Source of the DNA: Polyangium mundeleinium
Lineage (GTDB): Bacteria; Myxococcota_A; Polyangia; Polyangiales; Polyangiaceae
Assembly: GCF_028369105.1 (NCBI RefSeq)
Contig: NZ_JAQNDO010000001.1
Coordinates: forward strand, 3,743,501-3,807,500
Length of the DNA: 64,000 bases
Reading direction: 5' to 3'
In this document: in pieces, positions 50,018 through 58,039 of the stretch
Layout of the letters: each line of letters starts with the position of its first letter
Numbering within the stretch: position 1 is the first letter of the stretch
Made by a program: the position numbers and the translations under genes
Notes under the pieces: model-generated
What the model saw: only the letters and a program-made list of their open reading frames with translations
Database searches by the model: none
Told to the model about the DNA's origin: nothing

Positions 50018-50578
50018 TCAACGGGCCCCGAGCCCCATGGCCGTGTCGAAGGCGAAGAGGAAGCTGCCTTGCAGGGCGACGCCCGCGCCGGCGCCGCGGA
50101 CCCAGTCGTTCTTGCCAAACCCGACCATCAAGGCCCCGGCCGTCACGTACAGGACGTCGAGCCCCGCATTCACGAGGAAGATCGTCCGCATCCTGCGGTC
50201 CTCGGCCTGCCAGGAGGAAAGGGGTTTGTCGAGGCCGCGTTGCTTCGCGAGGCCGTGGTAGCCGAACCCGGCGATGACGCCGTCGACCGCGCCCCAGGCG
50301 ACGTTCTGGATGCCTATCGAGCGCGTGTAGGCGTCGCCGCCCGTGGCCCATAATGCGGCGCCCGTGGCGATGCTGGCGACGGCCCAGCTCGTGAGCACGG
50401 TCATCGCTCGCGTCTGTGTTTCGAGGTGCGCCTCGCGTGCGGCGAGGGCCGCGGGATCGGGACCTTTCGGTACCGGCAGCGGCACGGGCGCGATCGCGGG
50501 CGCAGGCGGCTCGGCGCGCGCGATCGCGGGCGCGAGGAGCAAGGCGAGGACGTGGATTCCGAGGGCACGCCGTGGCAT
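50018..50578 (-). CDS. Small membrane protein (DUF6992-like)
   Basis: The 186-aa protein has a signal peptide (ALGIHVLALLLAPAIARA), a Pro-rich spacer, and four hydrophobic stretches such as ILTSW/AVASIATGAALWATG and DVLYVTAGALMVGFG. The GIQNVAWGAVDGVIAGFGYH block matches what I recall of DUF6992 proteins. No function is known. Its ATG is only 11 bases from the ATG of the divergent PDZ-hydrolase gene, so the two share a very short control region. Confidence 0.6.
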   Translation of the reverse strand: MPRRALGIHVLALLLAPAIARAEPPAPAIAPVPLPVPKGPDPAALAAREAHLETQTRAMTVLTSWAVASIATGAALWATGGDAYTRSIGIQNVAWGAVDGVIAGFGYHGLAKQRGLDKPLSSWQAEDRRMRTIFLVNAGLDVLYVTAGALMVGFGKNDWVRGAGAGVALQGSFLFAFDTAMGLGAR

Positions 50579-50589
50579 CGTGGTTTGGA

Positions 50590-51882
50590 ATGTACCAAGA
50601 CGACGCGCTCCCCCGAAGACCCTTCCTCGGCCTCGAACTACGCGCGTGTCCCGCGGAGGGCGCCTCGGAGGGCCTCCCGGTCGTGCGGGTGGCCGAAGGC
50701 GGGGCCGCCGCGCTCGCGGGCGTGCGTGCGGGCGATCGCCTGCTTTCGCTGGGCGGCGCGACGGTGTCCGAGCCGCGCGCGCTCGTCGCGCTCGTGCGAG
50801 GCCTCGTGCCCGGCGCGCCGCTCCATTTCGAGATCGTGCGGGACGGCGCGCGCGTGACGCTCCCGGGGAAGGCCACGGCGCTGCCGGTCGAGCATATCGC
50901 GGGGGCGGAGGTTCGTCTGGGACACGTGACCGTGCGGGGATCGTGGCGGCAAAGGACATTGCTTGCGATCCCGACGTCCGGAAAGCCGCCCTTCCCGGGG
51001 ATGCTTTTTCTTTCGGGCCTGCGTACGGGGTCCTGTGAGCTCTCGCAAGACCCGGAGGATCCGATGCGACGGCTCCTCGAAGGCCTCGCTGCCGCGGGGA
51101 TCGCCACGATGCGCGTCGAGCGCAGCGGCGTGGGCGACAGCGAGGGTCCGCCCTGCCAAACCCTGGGCTTCTTCGACGAGGTGGAGGGGTCACGGGCCGC
51201 ACTCGAATCCCTGGCGAAGGACCCGCGCGTGGGGCGGATCGTGCTCTTCGGCCAGAGCCTCGGGGGGATGATCGCGCCGCTTCTCGCGGGTGAGGGCACA
51301 CGGGCGTGTGGCATCGTCGTGTTCGGCACGACCTCGCGCAAATGGGTCGATTGTATGGTCCGGGCGACGCGGTTCCAAGGCATCCTCGCCGGGATGGAAG
51401 GCGAGGCGCTCGAAGAACACGTCGCCGCGTGGAGCGAGATGCACGTGAGCGTTTGTCGGGATGGCATGTTCCCGCGAGACGTCTTTGCGGCGCGCCCCGA
51501 GCATGCGTGGCTCGAAGGGCCCTCGTGCCACGGCGAGACGATGTTCGGCCGGCATGTCTCGTTGTTCCGGGAGATCGAGCGCCTCGATCTCCCCGCGCTC
51601 TGGAGGGCGACCACCGTGCCCGTGCTCGTGCTGCACGGCCGCTACGATCACGCCATTCCGCCGGACGAGGGGCGGATGATCGCGGACGAGATCGCGAGCG
51701 CTTCCCCGGGGCGGTCGCTTCTCGTGCTCCTCGACCAGGTGGGGCACGACATGCGCAGGCACGAGAGCCACGTGCAGAGCTACACGAATCCACGCGCCGG
51801 GGTGTGGGACGAGGGGATTCTCCGCACGACGCTCGAATGGCTCGCGCTCGAGGGGCTGATCAGCGAAGAACCTCGTCGATGA
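50590..51882 (+). CDS. PDZ-domain/alpha-beta hydrolase fusion
   Basis: The 430-aa protein joins an N-terminal PDZ-like region (residues about 25-100, VRVAEGGAAALAGVRAGDRL) to an alpha/beta hydrolase. The hydrolase triad is FGQSLGGM (GxSxG), HGRYDHAIP with the acid, and LDQVGHDM with the His. There is no signal peptide. PDZ domains usually bind C-terminal peptides, so the hydrolase may be recruited to a protein partner; this is inference. The fused architecture is uncommon. ATG 50590 was chosen because it lies 11 bases beyond the divergent start. Confidence 0.85.
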   Translation: MYQDDALPRRPFLGLELRACPAEGASEGLPVVRVAEGGAAALAGVRAGDRLLSLGGATVSEPRALVALVRGLVPGAPLHFEIVRDGARVTLPGKATALPVEHIAGAEVRLGHVTVRGSWRQRTLLAIPTSGKPPFPGMLFLSGLRTGSCELSQDPEDPMRRLLEGLAAAGIATMRVERSGVGDSEGPPCQTLGFFDEVEGSRAALESLAKDPRVGRIVLFGQSLGGMIAPLLAGEGTRACGIVVFGTTSRKWVDCMVRATRFQGILAGMEGEALEEHVAAWSEMHVSVCRDGMFPRDVFAARPEHAWLEGPSCHGETMFGRHVSLFREIERLDLPALWRATTVPVLVLHGRYDHAIPPDEGRMIADEIASASPGRSLLVLLDQVGHDMRRHESHVQSYTNPRAGVWDEGILRTTLEWLALEGLISEEPRR

Positions 51883-51915
51883 AGCTCCCGAGCGCGCGGC
51901 CTTTGGCCACGCGTG

Positions 51916-53199
51916 TCAATCGGAAGCGATCGGCAACCTGCGCCGCGGCGCCTCGCCCGACAGGCCGACGGGCTCTGCGCCGAGCGGCTCCTCCACGAGC
52001 TCGAACAGGCCGAAGTCGTAGGGCTGTTGCGGAGCGTTTTTCCGCTTCTCGATCCGCTCGCGCACGCCGCGTTTTTCGAGTTCCTTCACGCGATGATAAC
52101 AGAACGGGTTGTTCCCGCGCCGCCCGAGTGTGCAATGGGTCGTCCACGAGCAGCCTGCGCGGCAGTACGGGGCGAAATAACAGGTCCGGCAGAACCCCCA
52201 TAGCTCGTCCTCCGTCCGCTCGCGGGAAAACTTCAGCGCCTCCCCGTGCTCCCAGATGGCGTCGAGCGAGATCGCGCGCACGTTGCCGCCCGCGTAAGGC
52301 GCCGTGGGGAGCGAGGGGCAGCCCTTCACGGTCCCGTCGGATTCGATGCCGATGCCGGAAATGCCTGCGCGGCAGCCGCTCCAGTAGGCCTCCTGGCCGC
52401 CCGGCCGTGATCGGAGCAGGGCCTCGTGCGGGCCGTAATAGCCGAGGTTGTTGCCCGCCACGACGTCGAAGATCCAGCCCTTGCCCTGGCCCTCGATCGC
52501 GGCCTCGCGCTGAATGGCCGCGAGCGTGTCGATGATCGGCACCACGTGCCACGGCTCGACGATCCACTCGGGCCGATCGGCCGCGCGGCCCATGGGCACC
52601 GTGATCTGCACCTGCCACGCGAGCACGCCGCGGGCGCGGACTTCCGTGGCGATCTCGCGCAAGACGCCCATGTTCAGGCGGTTGATCTGCGTATTCGCGG
52701 TGAGGAGCAGCCCGGCGGCGGCGCCCGCTTCGAGCGCGCGCATCGCGGCGGCGTGGCTGCCTCGATTGCCGCGGAGCTCGTCGTGAATCGGCGCCGTGCC
52801 GTCGACGGAGACCCCGAGCGCCGTGAGGCCGGCGTCGCGGAGCTTTCGCGCTCGTTCGACCGTCATCGCGCGGCCGCCCGTCTGCATGATGACGCGGAGC
52901 CCGTGCCGGGCGAGGCGACCGACGATCGCGTGGATGTCCTCGCGGAGATACGCCTCGCCGCCGATGAGCACGACCTCGCGGCAGCCGAGGCGGGCGAGGC
53001 CGTCGGCGACTTCGAAGACCTCGTCCGTCGAGAGCTCGGCGTTCCGGGCGTGGCCCGCGCGCGACCCGCAATGCTGGCAGGGCTGATCGCATTTCATCGT
53101 CAGCTCCCAGACGGCGAAGAGAGGGATGGGCGCGTCGCCGTCCTCGGGCCTGCGCGCGCGGGGGGCGGGGGTCGTCGTGGGGATCCGAAGCTCGGCCAT
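51916..53199 (-). CDS. Radical SAM/SPASM peptide-maturase-like enzyme
   Basis: The 427-aa enzyme has the radical SAM motif CDQPCQHC (Cys37, Cys41, Cys44) with EVVLIGGEAYL and the barrel strands that follow. The C-terminal third is a SPASM-like domain with auxiliary-cluster Cys (CRTCYFAPYCRAGC and further Cys). SPASM enzymes often modify ribosomally made peptides. The neighbour 80 bases away on the opposite strand encodes a small Gly-rich protein, a possible substrate. ATG 53199 is the start; the frame upstream is not coding-like. Confidence 0.9.
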   Translation of the reverse strand: MAELRIPTTTPAPRARRPEDGDAPIPLFAVWELTMKCDQPCQHCGSRAGHARNAELSTDEVFEVADGLARLGCREVVLIGGEAYLREDIHAIVGRLARHGLRVIMQTGGRAMTVERARKLRDAGLTALGVSVDGTAPIHDELRGNRGSHAAAMRALEAGAAAGLLLTANTQINRLNMGVLREIATEVRARGVLAWQVQITVPMGRAADRPEWIVEPWHVVPIIDTLAAIQREAAIEGQGKGWIFDVVAGNNLGYYGPHEALLRSRPGGQEAYWSGCRAGISGIGIESDGTVKGCPSLPTAPYAGGNVRAISLDAIWEHGEALKFSRERTEDELWGFCRTCYFAPYCRAGCSWTTHCTLGRRGNNPFCYHRVKELEKRGVRERIEKRKNAPQQPYDFGLFELVEEPLGAEPVGLSGEAPRRRLPIASD

Positions 53200-53279
53200 G
53201 GGCGCCGAGCTTAACCGTTTCGTGCTTTCGTGTCGCGGGGCACGAGAGCGCTTGACGAGGCTGCCAGGTCGTTGCGACG

Positions 53280-53591
53280 ATGACACCCATGCCTCCCATG
53301 CTCGTGCTCTGTTCGGCTTGTGGGTGTCATGCGCGATCGACCGAGAACGATTGCCCTCATTGTGGCGCTCGTCTGCGCGGCGAGAGCGGCGCTCCGCTGC
53401 GCAGCGCGGCCGCGCTCCTGCTCGGTCTGACCCTCGCGGCCGCGGCGGCCGAGGGCTGCGTGGTCACCGCGGCCTATGGCGTTCCGCCGATCGACGGATC
53501 GGGCGGGGGAGGCAACGGCGGCGCGGGCGGCGACGGCGGCGCGGGCGGCGACGGCGGCGCGGGTGGCACCCAGGACGCCGGGACGGATTGA
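53280..53591 (+). CDS. Small zinc-ribbon membrane protein with AYGVPP/Gly tail
   Basis: The 103-aa protein has three parts. A zinc ribbon (CSACGCHARSTENDCPHCG) lies on the cytosolic side. A hydrophobic helix (AAALLLGLTLAAAAAEGC) anchors it. An external tail reads CVVTAAYGVPPIDGSGG and then only Gly, Asn, Asp and Ala. I recall comparable myxobacterial proteins with YGxPP segments but no known function. Facing the radical SAM/SPASM gene across 80 bases, it is a candidate substrate. ATG 53280 is the likely start, though ATG 53289 and 53298 are possible. Confidence 0.75.
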   Translation: MTPMPPMLVLCSACGCHARSTENDCPHCGARLRGESGAPLRSAAALLLGLTLAAAAAEGCVVTAAYGVPPIDGSGGGGNGGAGGDGGAGGDGGAGGTQDAGTD

Positions 53592-53607
53592 ACGAGGAGG
53601 TTCGGCG

Positions 53608-53955
53608 ATGTCCTCCATGACCCGACCGTGTGCCCTGTGCGGTGGACTCAATCTACCGACGGACGACGTGTGCAGGCATTGCCACTTCCGGCAACCGGCG
53701 CCCATGGCGCAGGCTCCGCAGCCTGCGCCCGTGCCTCCGCCGGGGTTCGTCCAGATGCAACCCCAGCCATTCCGCCCGCCACTGCCGCCGGGGGAAGTGC
53801 CCGAGCCTTGGGGAATGGGCCCGCCGCTCCGCCCCTGGGATCCCTCGAGCAACGCGCCGCCGCCGGCCCCGGGGTATGGCGCGCCGCCGCTGCCGGCCAA
53901 CACGCCCATGCCCCCGCCCACACCACCGGACGACAAGAGCAAAAAGCGCTCGTAG
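53608..53955 (+). CDS. Small zinc-ribbon protein with Pro-rich tail
   Basis: The 115-aa protein starts MSSMTRPCALCGG and has a four-Cys zinc ribbon (CALC...CRHC). The remaining 85 residues are disordered and rich in Pro, Ala and Gln (PVPPPGFVQMQPQPFRPPLP). GAGGAGG lies 7 bases before ATG 53608. It starts 16 bases after the AYGVPP protein stop, so the two are an operon of small zinc-ribbon proteins. Role unknown. Confidence 0.78.
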   Translation: MSSMTRPCALCGGLNLPTDDVCRHCHFRQPAPMAQAPQPAPVPPPGFVQMQPQPFRPPLPPGEVPEPWGMGPPLRPWDPSSNAPPPAPGYGAPPLPANTPMPPPTPPDDKSKKRS

Positions 53956-53956
53956 C

Positions 53957-54619
53957 TCAATCCCCCGCGCAAACGCCCGCGCTGCACACCTGACCGCTCG
54001 GGCAATCACAATCCACCTGGCAGGGGAGCTGCGGCGCAGGCGGGGCCTCGCAATACCCGCCGACGCAGCTCTGGCCCGTCGGGCATTCACACGACGCCAC
54101 GCAGGCGACCTTGCACGCGCCGTCGATGCAGGACGCGCCGCCCGCACAATCACAATCGGCCTGGCATTCGATCGAGGACCAACCTCCTTCGCCGCTGCCG
54201 CCGGTGCCGTAGCCGCCGCCGGTCTCGCTGCTGCCGCCGCCGGCGCCGTAGCCGCCTTCGCCGCCGCTGCCGGGCGGAGGGGGCAGCGGCGCGCCCGGAC
54301 ATTGATAGGCGCCGAGATCCACGCACCCCGCCTCGATCACGCAAATGCAGCCCGTCTCCACCAGGTAAGGCGTCGACGCGTGCTGGGCATTGCAACCATC
54401 GATGCACGCGACGAACGCGTCGGCGTCGATGGCCCCGCAGCCAGCGAGGTGATCACACATGTCGTTGCAGATCCCCGCCGGCCCGTAACCGCCGGTCCCC
54501 TCCGACCACTCATCGTCCCACGGGCCATTGCCGTGCTCGAAGTAGCACCCGCCCGTCACCGTCACCATGGACAGAAACAACCCGGTAGCCCACGCATGGG
54601 CCGCGCGACGCGTCATCAT
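53957..54619 (-). CDS. Cys-rich lipoprotein with Gly-rich linker
   Basis: The 220-aa protein has a signal ending in lipobox VTGGC, followed by an acidic/Gly segment. Two Cys-rich modules (CNDMCDHLAGCGAIDADAF, then CQADCDCAGGASC and CECPTGQSC) flank a Gly-rich linker. The CxCxxGxxC spacing is the disulfide-knot pattern seen across the window. GAGGTGACGA precedes ATG 54619. It converges on the zinc-ribbon gene with a 1-base gap. Confidence 0.8.
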   Translation of the reverse strand: MMTRRAAHAWATGLFLSMVTVTGGCYFEHGNGPWDDEWSEGTGGYGPAGICNDMCDHLAGCGAIDADAFVACIDGCNAQHASTPYLVETGCICVIEAGCVDLGAYQCPGAPLPPPPGSGGEGGYGAGGGSSETGGGYGTGGSGEGGWSSIECQADCDCAGGASCIDGACKVACVASCECPTGQSCVGGYCEAPPAPQLPCQVDCDCPSGQVCSAGVCAGD

Positions 54620-54856
54620 TCGTCACCTCGAACGGTGGTAGGTTTGTCCCGACGAAGGCTCGTCACCACGCGCCTCCCGTCGATTCGTCCGTGGGTGCCC
54701 CGTCCCGCGCCGTTCGTTCAATTCTTTTCCGTTTGTACGAGAGAACACGGCCCGTAGAGCCCTCGGTCCGTCCGCGCGGGCACGTTCGCCCGGAGGGGCA
54801 CGAAATCGACGTTGGGCCTTGAACGAACGCCCTTGTTGCGGGCACGAAGAGGGGCG

Positions 54857-55459
54857 ATGAGGGCCCTCGATTTGCTTGCGCCTCTCTTTTTCTCGCGCCC
54901 CACGGCCAGCGCCGCTCGGGTCGAGGAAGAGCTCGTGGAGCGGCTGCGTCGCGGTGAGAGCTCCGCGATCGCCGAGGTGTACGACGAGCACTACGCCACC
55001 GTCCGCGCCTTCGCCCGCCGCCTCACCGGTGACGACGCCGCGGCCGAGGACCTCGTTCACGACGTGTTCGTCAGCTTGCCCAGCGCGGCGCAGCGGTTCC
55101 GCGGCGAGTCGTCGCTCAAGACGTTCCTCGTCTCGATCGCCGTGAACCACGCCCGCCATCATCTCCGCTCCGCCGCCCGTCGCCGCGTGGCCCTGGAGCG
55201 GCTCGGCCGCGAGCCTCTTCCGGACGCACCGAACCCGGAGCGAGACGTGAGCCGCGCCGCGCTGGCCCGCGCGCTCGACCGCGCCCTCGATCAGCTCCCC
55301 GTCCCGCAACGTGTGGCGTTCGTGCTCTGCGAGGTCGAGGATCGCAGCGCGCGCGAGGCCGCCGAGATCATGGGCGTGCCCGAGGCCACGGCGCGCACGC
55401 GCCTGTTCCACGCGAAGCAGAAGCTCAGGGCCCTGCTCGATGAGGAGGAGAGCCGATGA
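54857..55459 (+). CDS. ECF-type RNA polymerase sigma factor
   Basis: The 200-aa protein is a group 4 sigma factor. Region 2 reads YDEHYATVRAFARRLTGDDA then AEDLVHDVFV, and region 4 reads LDQLPVPQRVAFVL and EIMGVPEATARTRLFHAK, the DNA-binding helix-turn-helix. ATG 54857 follows GAAGAGGGG; an upstream TTG is less likely. The stop overlaps the next gene (ATGA). It probably controls this operon and envelope genes elsewhere. Confidence 0.95.
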   Translation: MRALDLLAPLFFSRPTASAARVEEELVERLRRGESSAIAEVYDEHYATVRAFARRLTGDDAAAEDLVHDVFVSLPSAAQRFRGESSLKTFLVSIAVNHARHHLRSAARRRVALERLGREPLPDAPNPERDVSRAALARALDRALDQLPVPQRVAFVLCEVEDRSAREAAEIMGVPEATARTRLFHAKQKLRALLDEEESR

Positions 55460-56292
55460 AGGACGACGTGCTCCGCGCCGCCACCCGCGCGCTTCGCGAA
55501 GAGGCCGATGCATCGAAGGGCCGAGAAGCCGAGACGCGCGCCCGCGTCCTCGCCACGCTGAAGTCGCGTCGCGCGCGCAAACTCGCGGCGATCCGGGTGT
55601 TCGTCCCCCTCGCGGCCGTGCTCGTGGGTTCGGTCGCGTGGGCCGAGGCGACGCACCGATTGCCGAGCGTCTGGTACGAGCTCAAGCACGATCTCGGGTT
55701 CGGACGAGAAGAAGAGGAGGCGCCCGCGGCGGCGCCCTCGAATCCGCCCGTGGGGAGGCCTGTCGCGAAAAACGCGGCGCCCGCGGAGAAGGCGGAAGCG
55801 CCTGCAGAGAAGGCGGAACCGTCCGCGGAGGAGGCGGCCGAGCCCGAGGTTTCGCCGTTGCGGAGCGAGGCGCAGGCCGCGCCTCCCGAGACCGTGGGTG
55901 CTCAAGCGGTTGCAGCACCAAAGATTGTAGCGGCGGCGTCGTCTCCAAAGCCGAGCGCATCGACCGGAACGGCCGTCGTCGAAGCTCCCGCCGCGGCGCC
56001 TGCGCCTCAGGTCGACACGGACGACGCGCTGTACCGCGCCGCCCACCAGGCCCATTTCGTCACGCGGGATCCGGCCGGCGCGCTCGCGGCGTGGGACGCT
56101 TATTTGCGGGCGGCGCCGCGCGGTCGGTTCGCGCCCGAGGCCCATTACAACCGGGCGCTTTGCCTCGTGCGGCTCGGACGAACGGCCGAGGCCGAGCGGA
56201 CGCTGGAGCTCTTCGCATCGGGCTCCTTCGGCGGCTACCGCAAGGCCGAGGCGAAGGCGCTGCTCGACGCGATGCGCGGCCCCACGCCGTGA
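55456..56292 (+). CDS. Anti-sigma-like membrane protein with TPR-like C-terminus
   Basis: The 278-aa protein has a charged cytosolic N-terminus of about 45 residues, one membrane helix (AAIRVFVPLAAVLVGSVAWA), an Ala/Pro/Glu-rich periplasmic linker, and a C-terminal TPR-like pair (DPAGALAAWDAYLRAAPRGR and AEAERTLELFASGSFGG). Position and topology match an anti-sigma factor for the ECF sigma encoded just upstream with overlapping start, but no HHCC zinc motif is seen. YbgF/Tol-Pal-like function is an alternative. Confidence 0.7.
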   Translation: MKDDVLRAATRALREEADASKGREAETRARVLATLKSRRARKLAAIRVFVPLAAVLVGSVAWAEATHRLPSVWYELKHDLGFGREEEEAPAAAPSNPPVGRPVAKNAAPAEKAEAPAEKAEPSAEEAAEPEVSPLRSEAQAAPPETVGAQAVAAPKIVAAASSPKPSASTGTAVVEAPAAAPAPQVDTDDALYRAAHQAHFVTRDPAGALAAWDAYLRAAPRGRFAPEAHYNRALCLVRLGRTAEAERTLELFASGSFGGYRKAEAKALLDAMRGPTP

Positions 56293-56353
56293 TTTCCTTC
56301 GAATCGTGTGCATCGAAAGAACGAATGCGTCCCCTCCGGGCACGAAGTCCGCG

Positions 56354-58039
56354 ATGAACCGAAACGACGCCGCCACGAGGGCCTCGCGCGCCATTCTCCT
56401 CGCGCTCCGCGTCGCCCTGCTCGCCGCGGGCCCGCTCTCCATGCCCACCTTCACCCGCGCGGCGCATGCCGAGGAGCCGACGGGCAGCGCGGTCGTCCTC
56501 GTCGTGGAAGGTTTGCCCTGGGATGTCGATCCGGAAGCCGTGCGCGCGGCGATCGGCCGGGAGATTGGCAAAGCCGTGGTCCTCTCGGGCGCGGCGCCTG
56601 CTGGGAAAGCTTCGTTCGTGCTGCGCGGCGAGGGCGGGCGGCGCGTGACGCTGACGTACCGCGCCGACGGCGAGGGCGCGATCGTGGGTCGCACGATCGA
56701 TCTTCCGGACGACGCCGAGCGCGCGGCGGACACGCTGGCCTTGCTCGCGGGGAACCTCGCGCGCGACGAGGCCGCCGAGCTCGCGGCGCTCCTCGGCAAA
56801 CGGCCCGAGGACAAACCCGCGGCTGCGCCGAGCGAAGCGCCGAAGGAAACACCGAGCGAAGCGCCGAGCGACGCATCGAGCGACGCACCCGCTGCGCCTC
56901 CCGTCGCGGAAAAAGCCGAGGCTCCTGCGCAGGAAGCGCCCGCGAAGGCGCCGCCGCCAAAAGGCGAACCCGCGCCACGAAAGGCCGCGCCTGCGCGTGC
57001 GCCCGCGCCTGCGGTCGAGCCACCCACGACGCCCACGCGTACGCCCTCGCTCGAAGAGCTCGCGCCTTGCTGGCGTCATGATGCCACGCCGTTTTTTGCG
57101 GGCGCCAACGCGCTCCCTCGGATCGGCACGTCGACGAGCCGGGGGTCGAACGTCGTGCACAACCTCTCGGCGAACTTCCTCGCCGGGTATGGCACGGGCC
57201 TCGACGGCCTCGAAATCGGGCTCGGACTGAACATCGAGCGCGAATTCGCATGCGGCGCGCAGCTCACCGCCGTCGCCAACATCGTGGCCGGTCCCGTGCG
57301 CGGCATGCAGGCGGCGATCGGATTGAATTTCGCCTCTTCGCTGCGCGGCGTGCAGATGGGCAGCATCGATATCGTCGCAGGCCCGGTGAAAGGGGTGCAA
57401 ATGGGCGCCCTCGACATCGCCGGCGACGTGGTCGGCGCGCAGCTCGGCATGTTGAACATCGCGGGCGCCGTATCGGGGATCCAGCTCGGCACCGTCAACG
57501 TGGCCACGGGCCCGGTCAAAGGGTTGCAGTTCGGGCTCGTCAACTATGCGGACCGCTCCACGTTGTCGTTTGGCCTGCTCAACATCATCCGTCGCGGCCG
57601 TCTGCACATCGATCTATGGGGGCAGGAGACGGGCATCGTGATGGCCGGTATCGAGCACGGCGGCGATTACATCCACAACATCTACGGTGTCGGCACGCGC
57701 CTCGTGGGCGCCGAGCGGCGCCTCGTGTTCAGCTTGGGCCTCGGCGGGCACGTGCAACTTTCGAAGCGTTTCTCCGTCGACGTCGACCTCCTCGGCTATT
57801 CGCTGCACGAAACGCCGAGCCTCGCTCCCACCGCATTCCTCGCGCAGGCGCGTGTCGTCGCCGCCCTGGAGATTGGCGCGCGCCTCGGCGTCTTCGCAGG
57901 CCCGAGTTACACCGTGGTCAATGCACGCTCGGTGGAAGATGCCTTGCTCGCCCCGTACGACAGTGGAAGCCTGGATCTGAGCGCCTCGAGCCCCGTGCTC
58001 GGCTGGCCCGGCGTGACGATTGGCTTGCGGACGTTTTAA
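56354..58039 (+). CDS. Exported surface-repeat protein (LA_2272-like)
   Basis: The 561-aa protein has a signal peptide (ILLALRVALLAAGPLSM) and a linker rich in Ala, Pro, Glu and Ser. From about residue 330 come short repeats of 14-15 residues: GVQMGSIDIVAGPVK, GVQMGALDIAGDVV, GAQLGMLNIAGAVS, GIQLGTVNVATGPVK and GLQFGLVNYAD. This pattern, seen in LA_2272 surface repeats of Leptospira, suggests a stacked beta fold on the outer surface. The C-terminal part looks like barrel strands. It is the last gene of the sigma operon. Confidence 0.8.
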   Translation: MNRNDAATRASRAILLALRVALLAAGPLSMPTFTRAAHAEEPTGSAVVLVVEGLPWDVDPEAVRAAIGREIGKAVVLSGAAPAGKASFVLRGEGGRRVTLTYRADGEGAIVGRTIDLPDDAERAADTLALLAGNLARDEAAELAALLGKRPEDKPAAAPSEAPKETPSEAPSDASSDAPAAPPVAEKAEAPAQEAPAKAPPPKGEPAPRKAAPARAPAPAVEPPTTPTRTPSLEELAPCWRHDATPFFAGANALPRIGTSTSRGSNVVHNLSANFLAGYGTGLDGLEIGLGLNIEREFACGAQLTAVANIVAGPVRGMQAAIGLNFASSLRGVQMGSIDIVAGPVKGVQMGALDIAGDVVGAQLGMLNIAGAVSGIQLGTVNVATGPVKGLQFGLVNYADRSTLSFGLLNIIRRGRLHIDLWGQETGIVMAGIEHGGDYIHNIYGVGTRLVGAERRLVFSLGLGGHVQLSKRFSVDVDLLGYSLHETPSLAPTAFLAQARVVAALEIGARLGVFAGPSYTVVNARSVEDALLAPYDSGSLDLSASSPVLGWPGVTIGLRTF

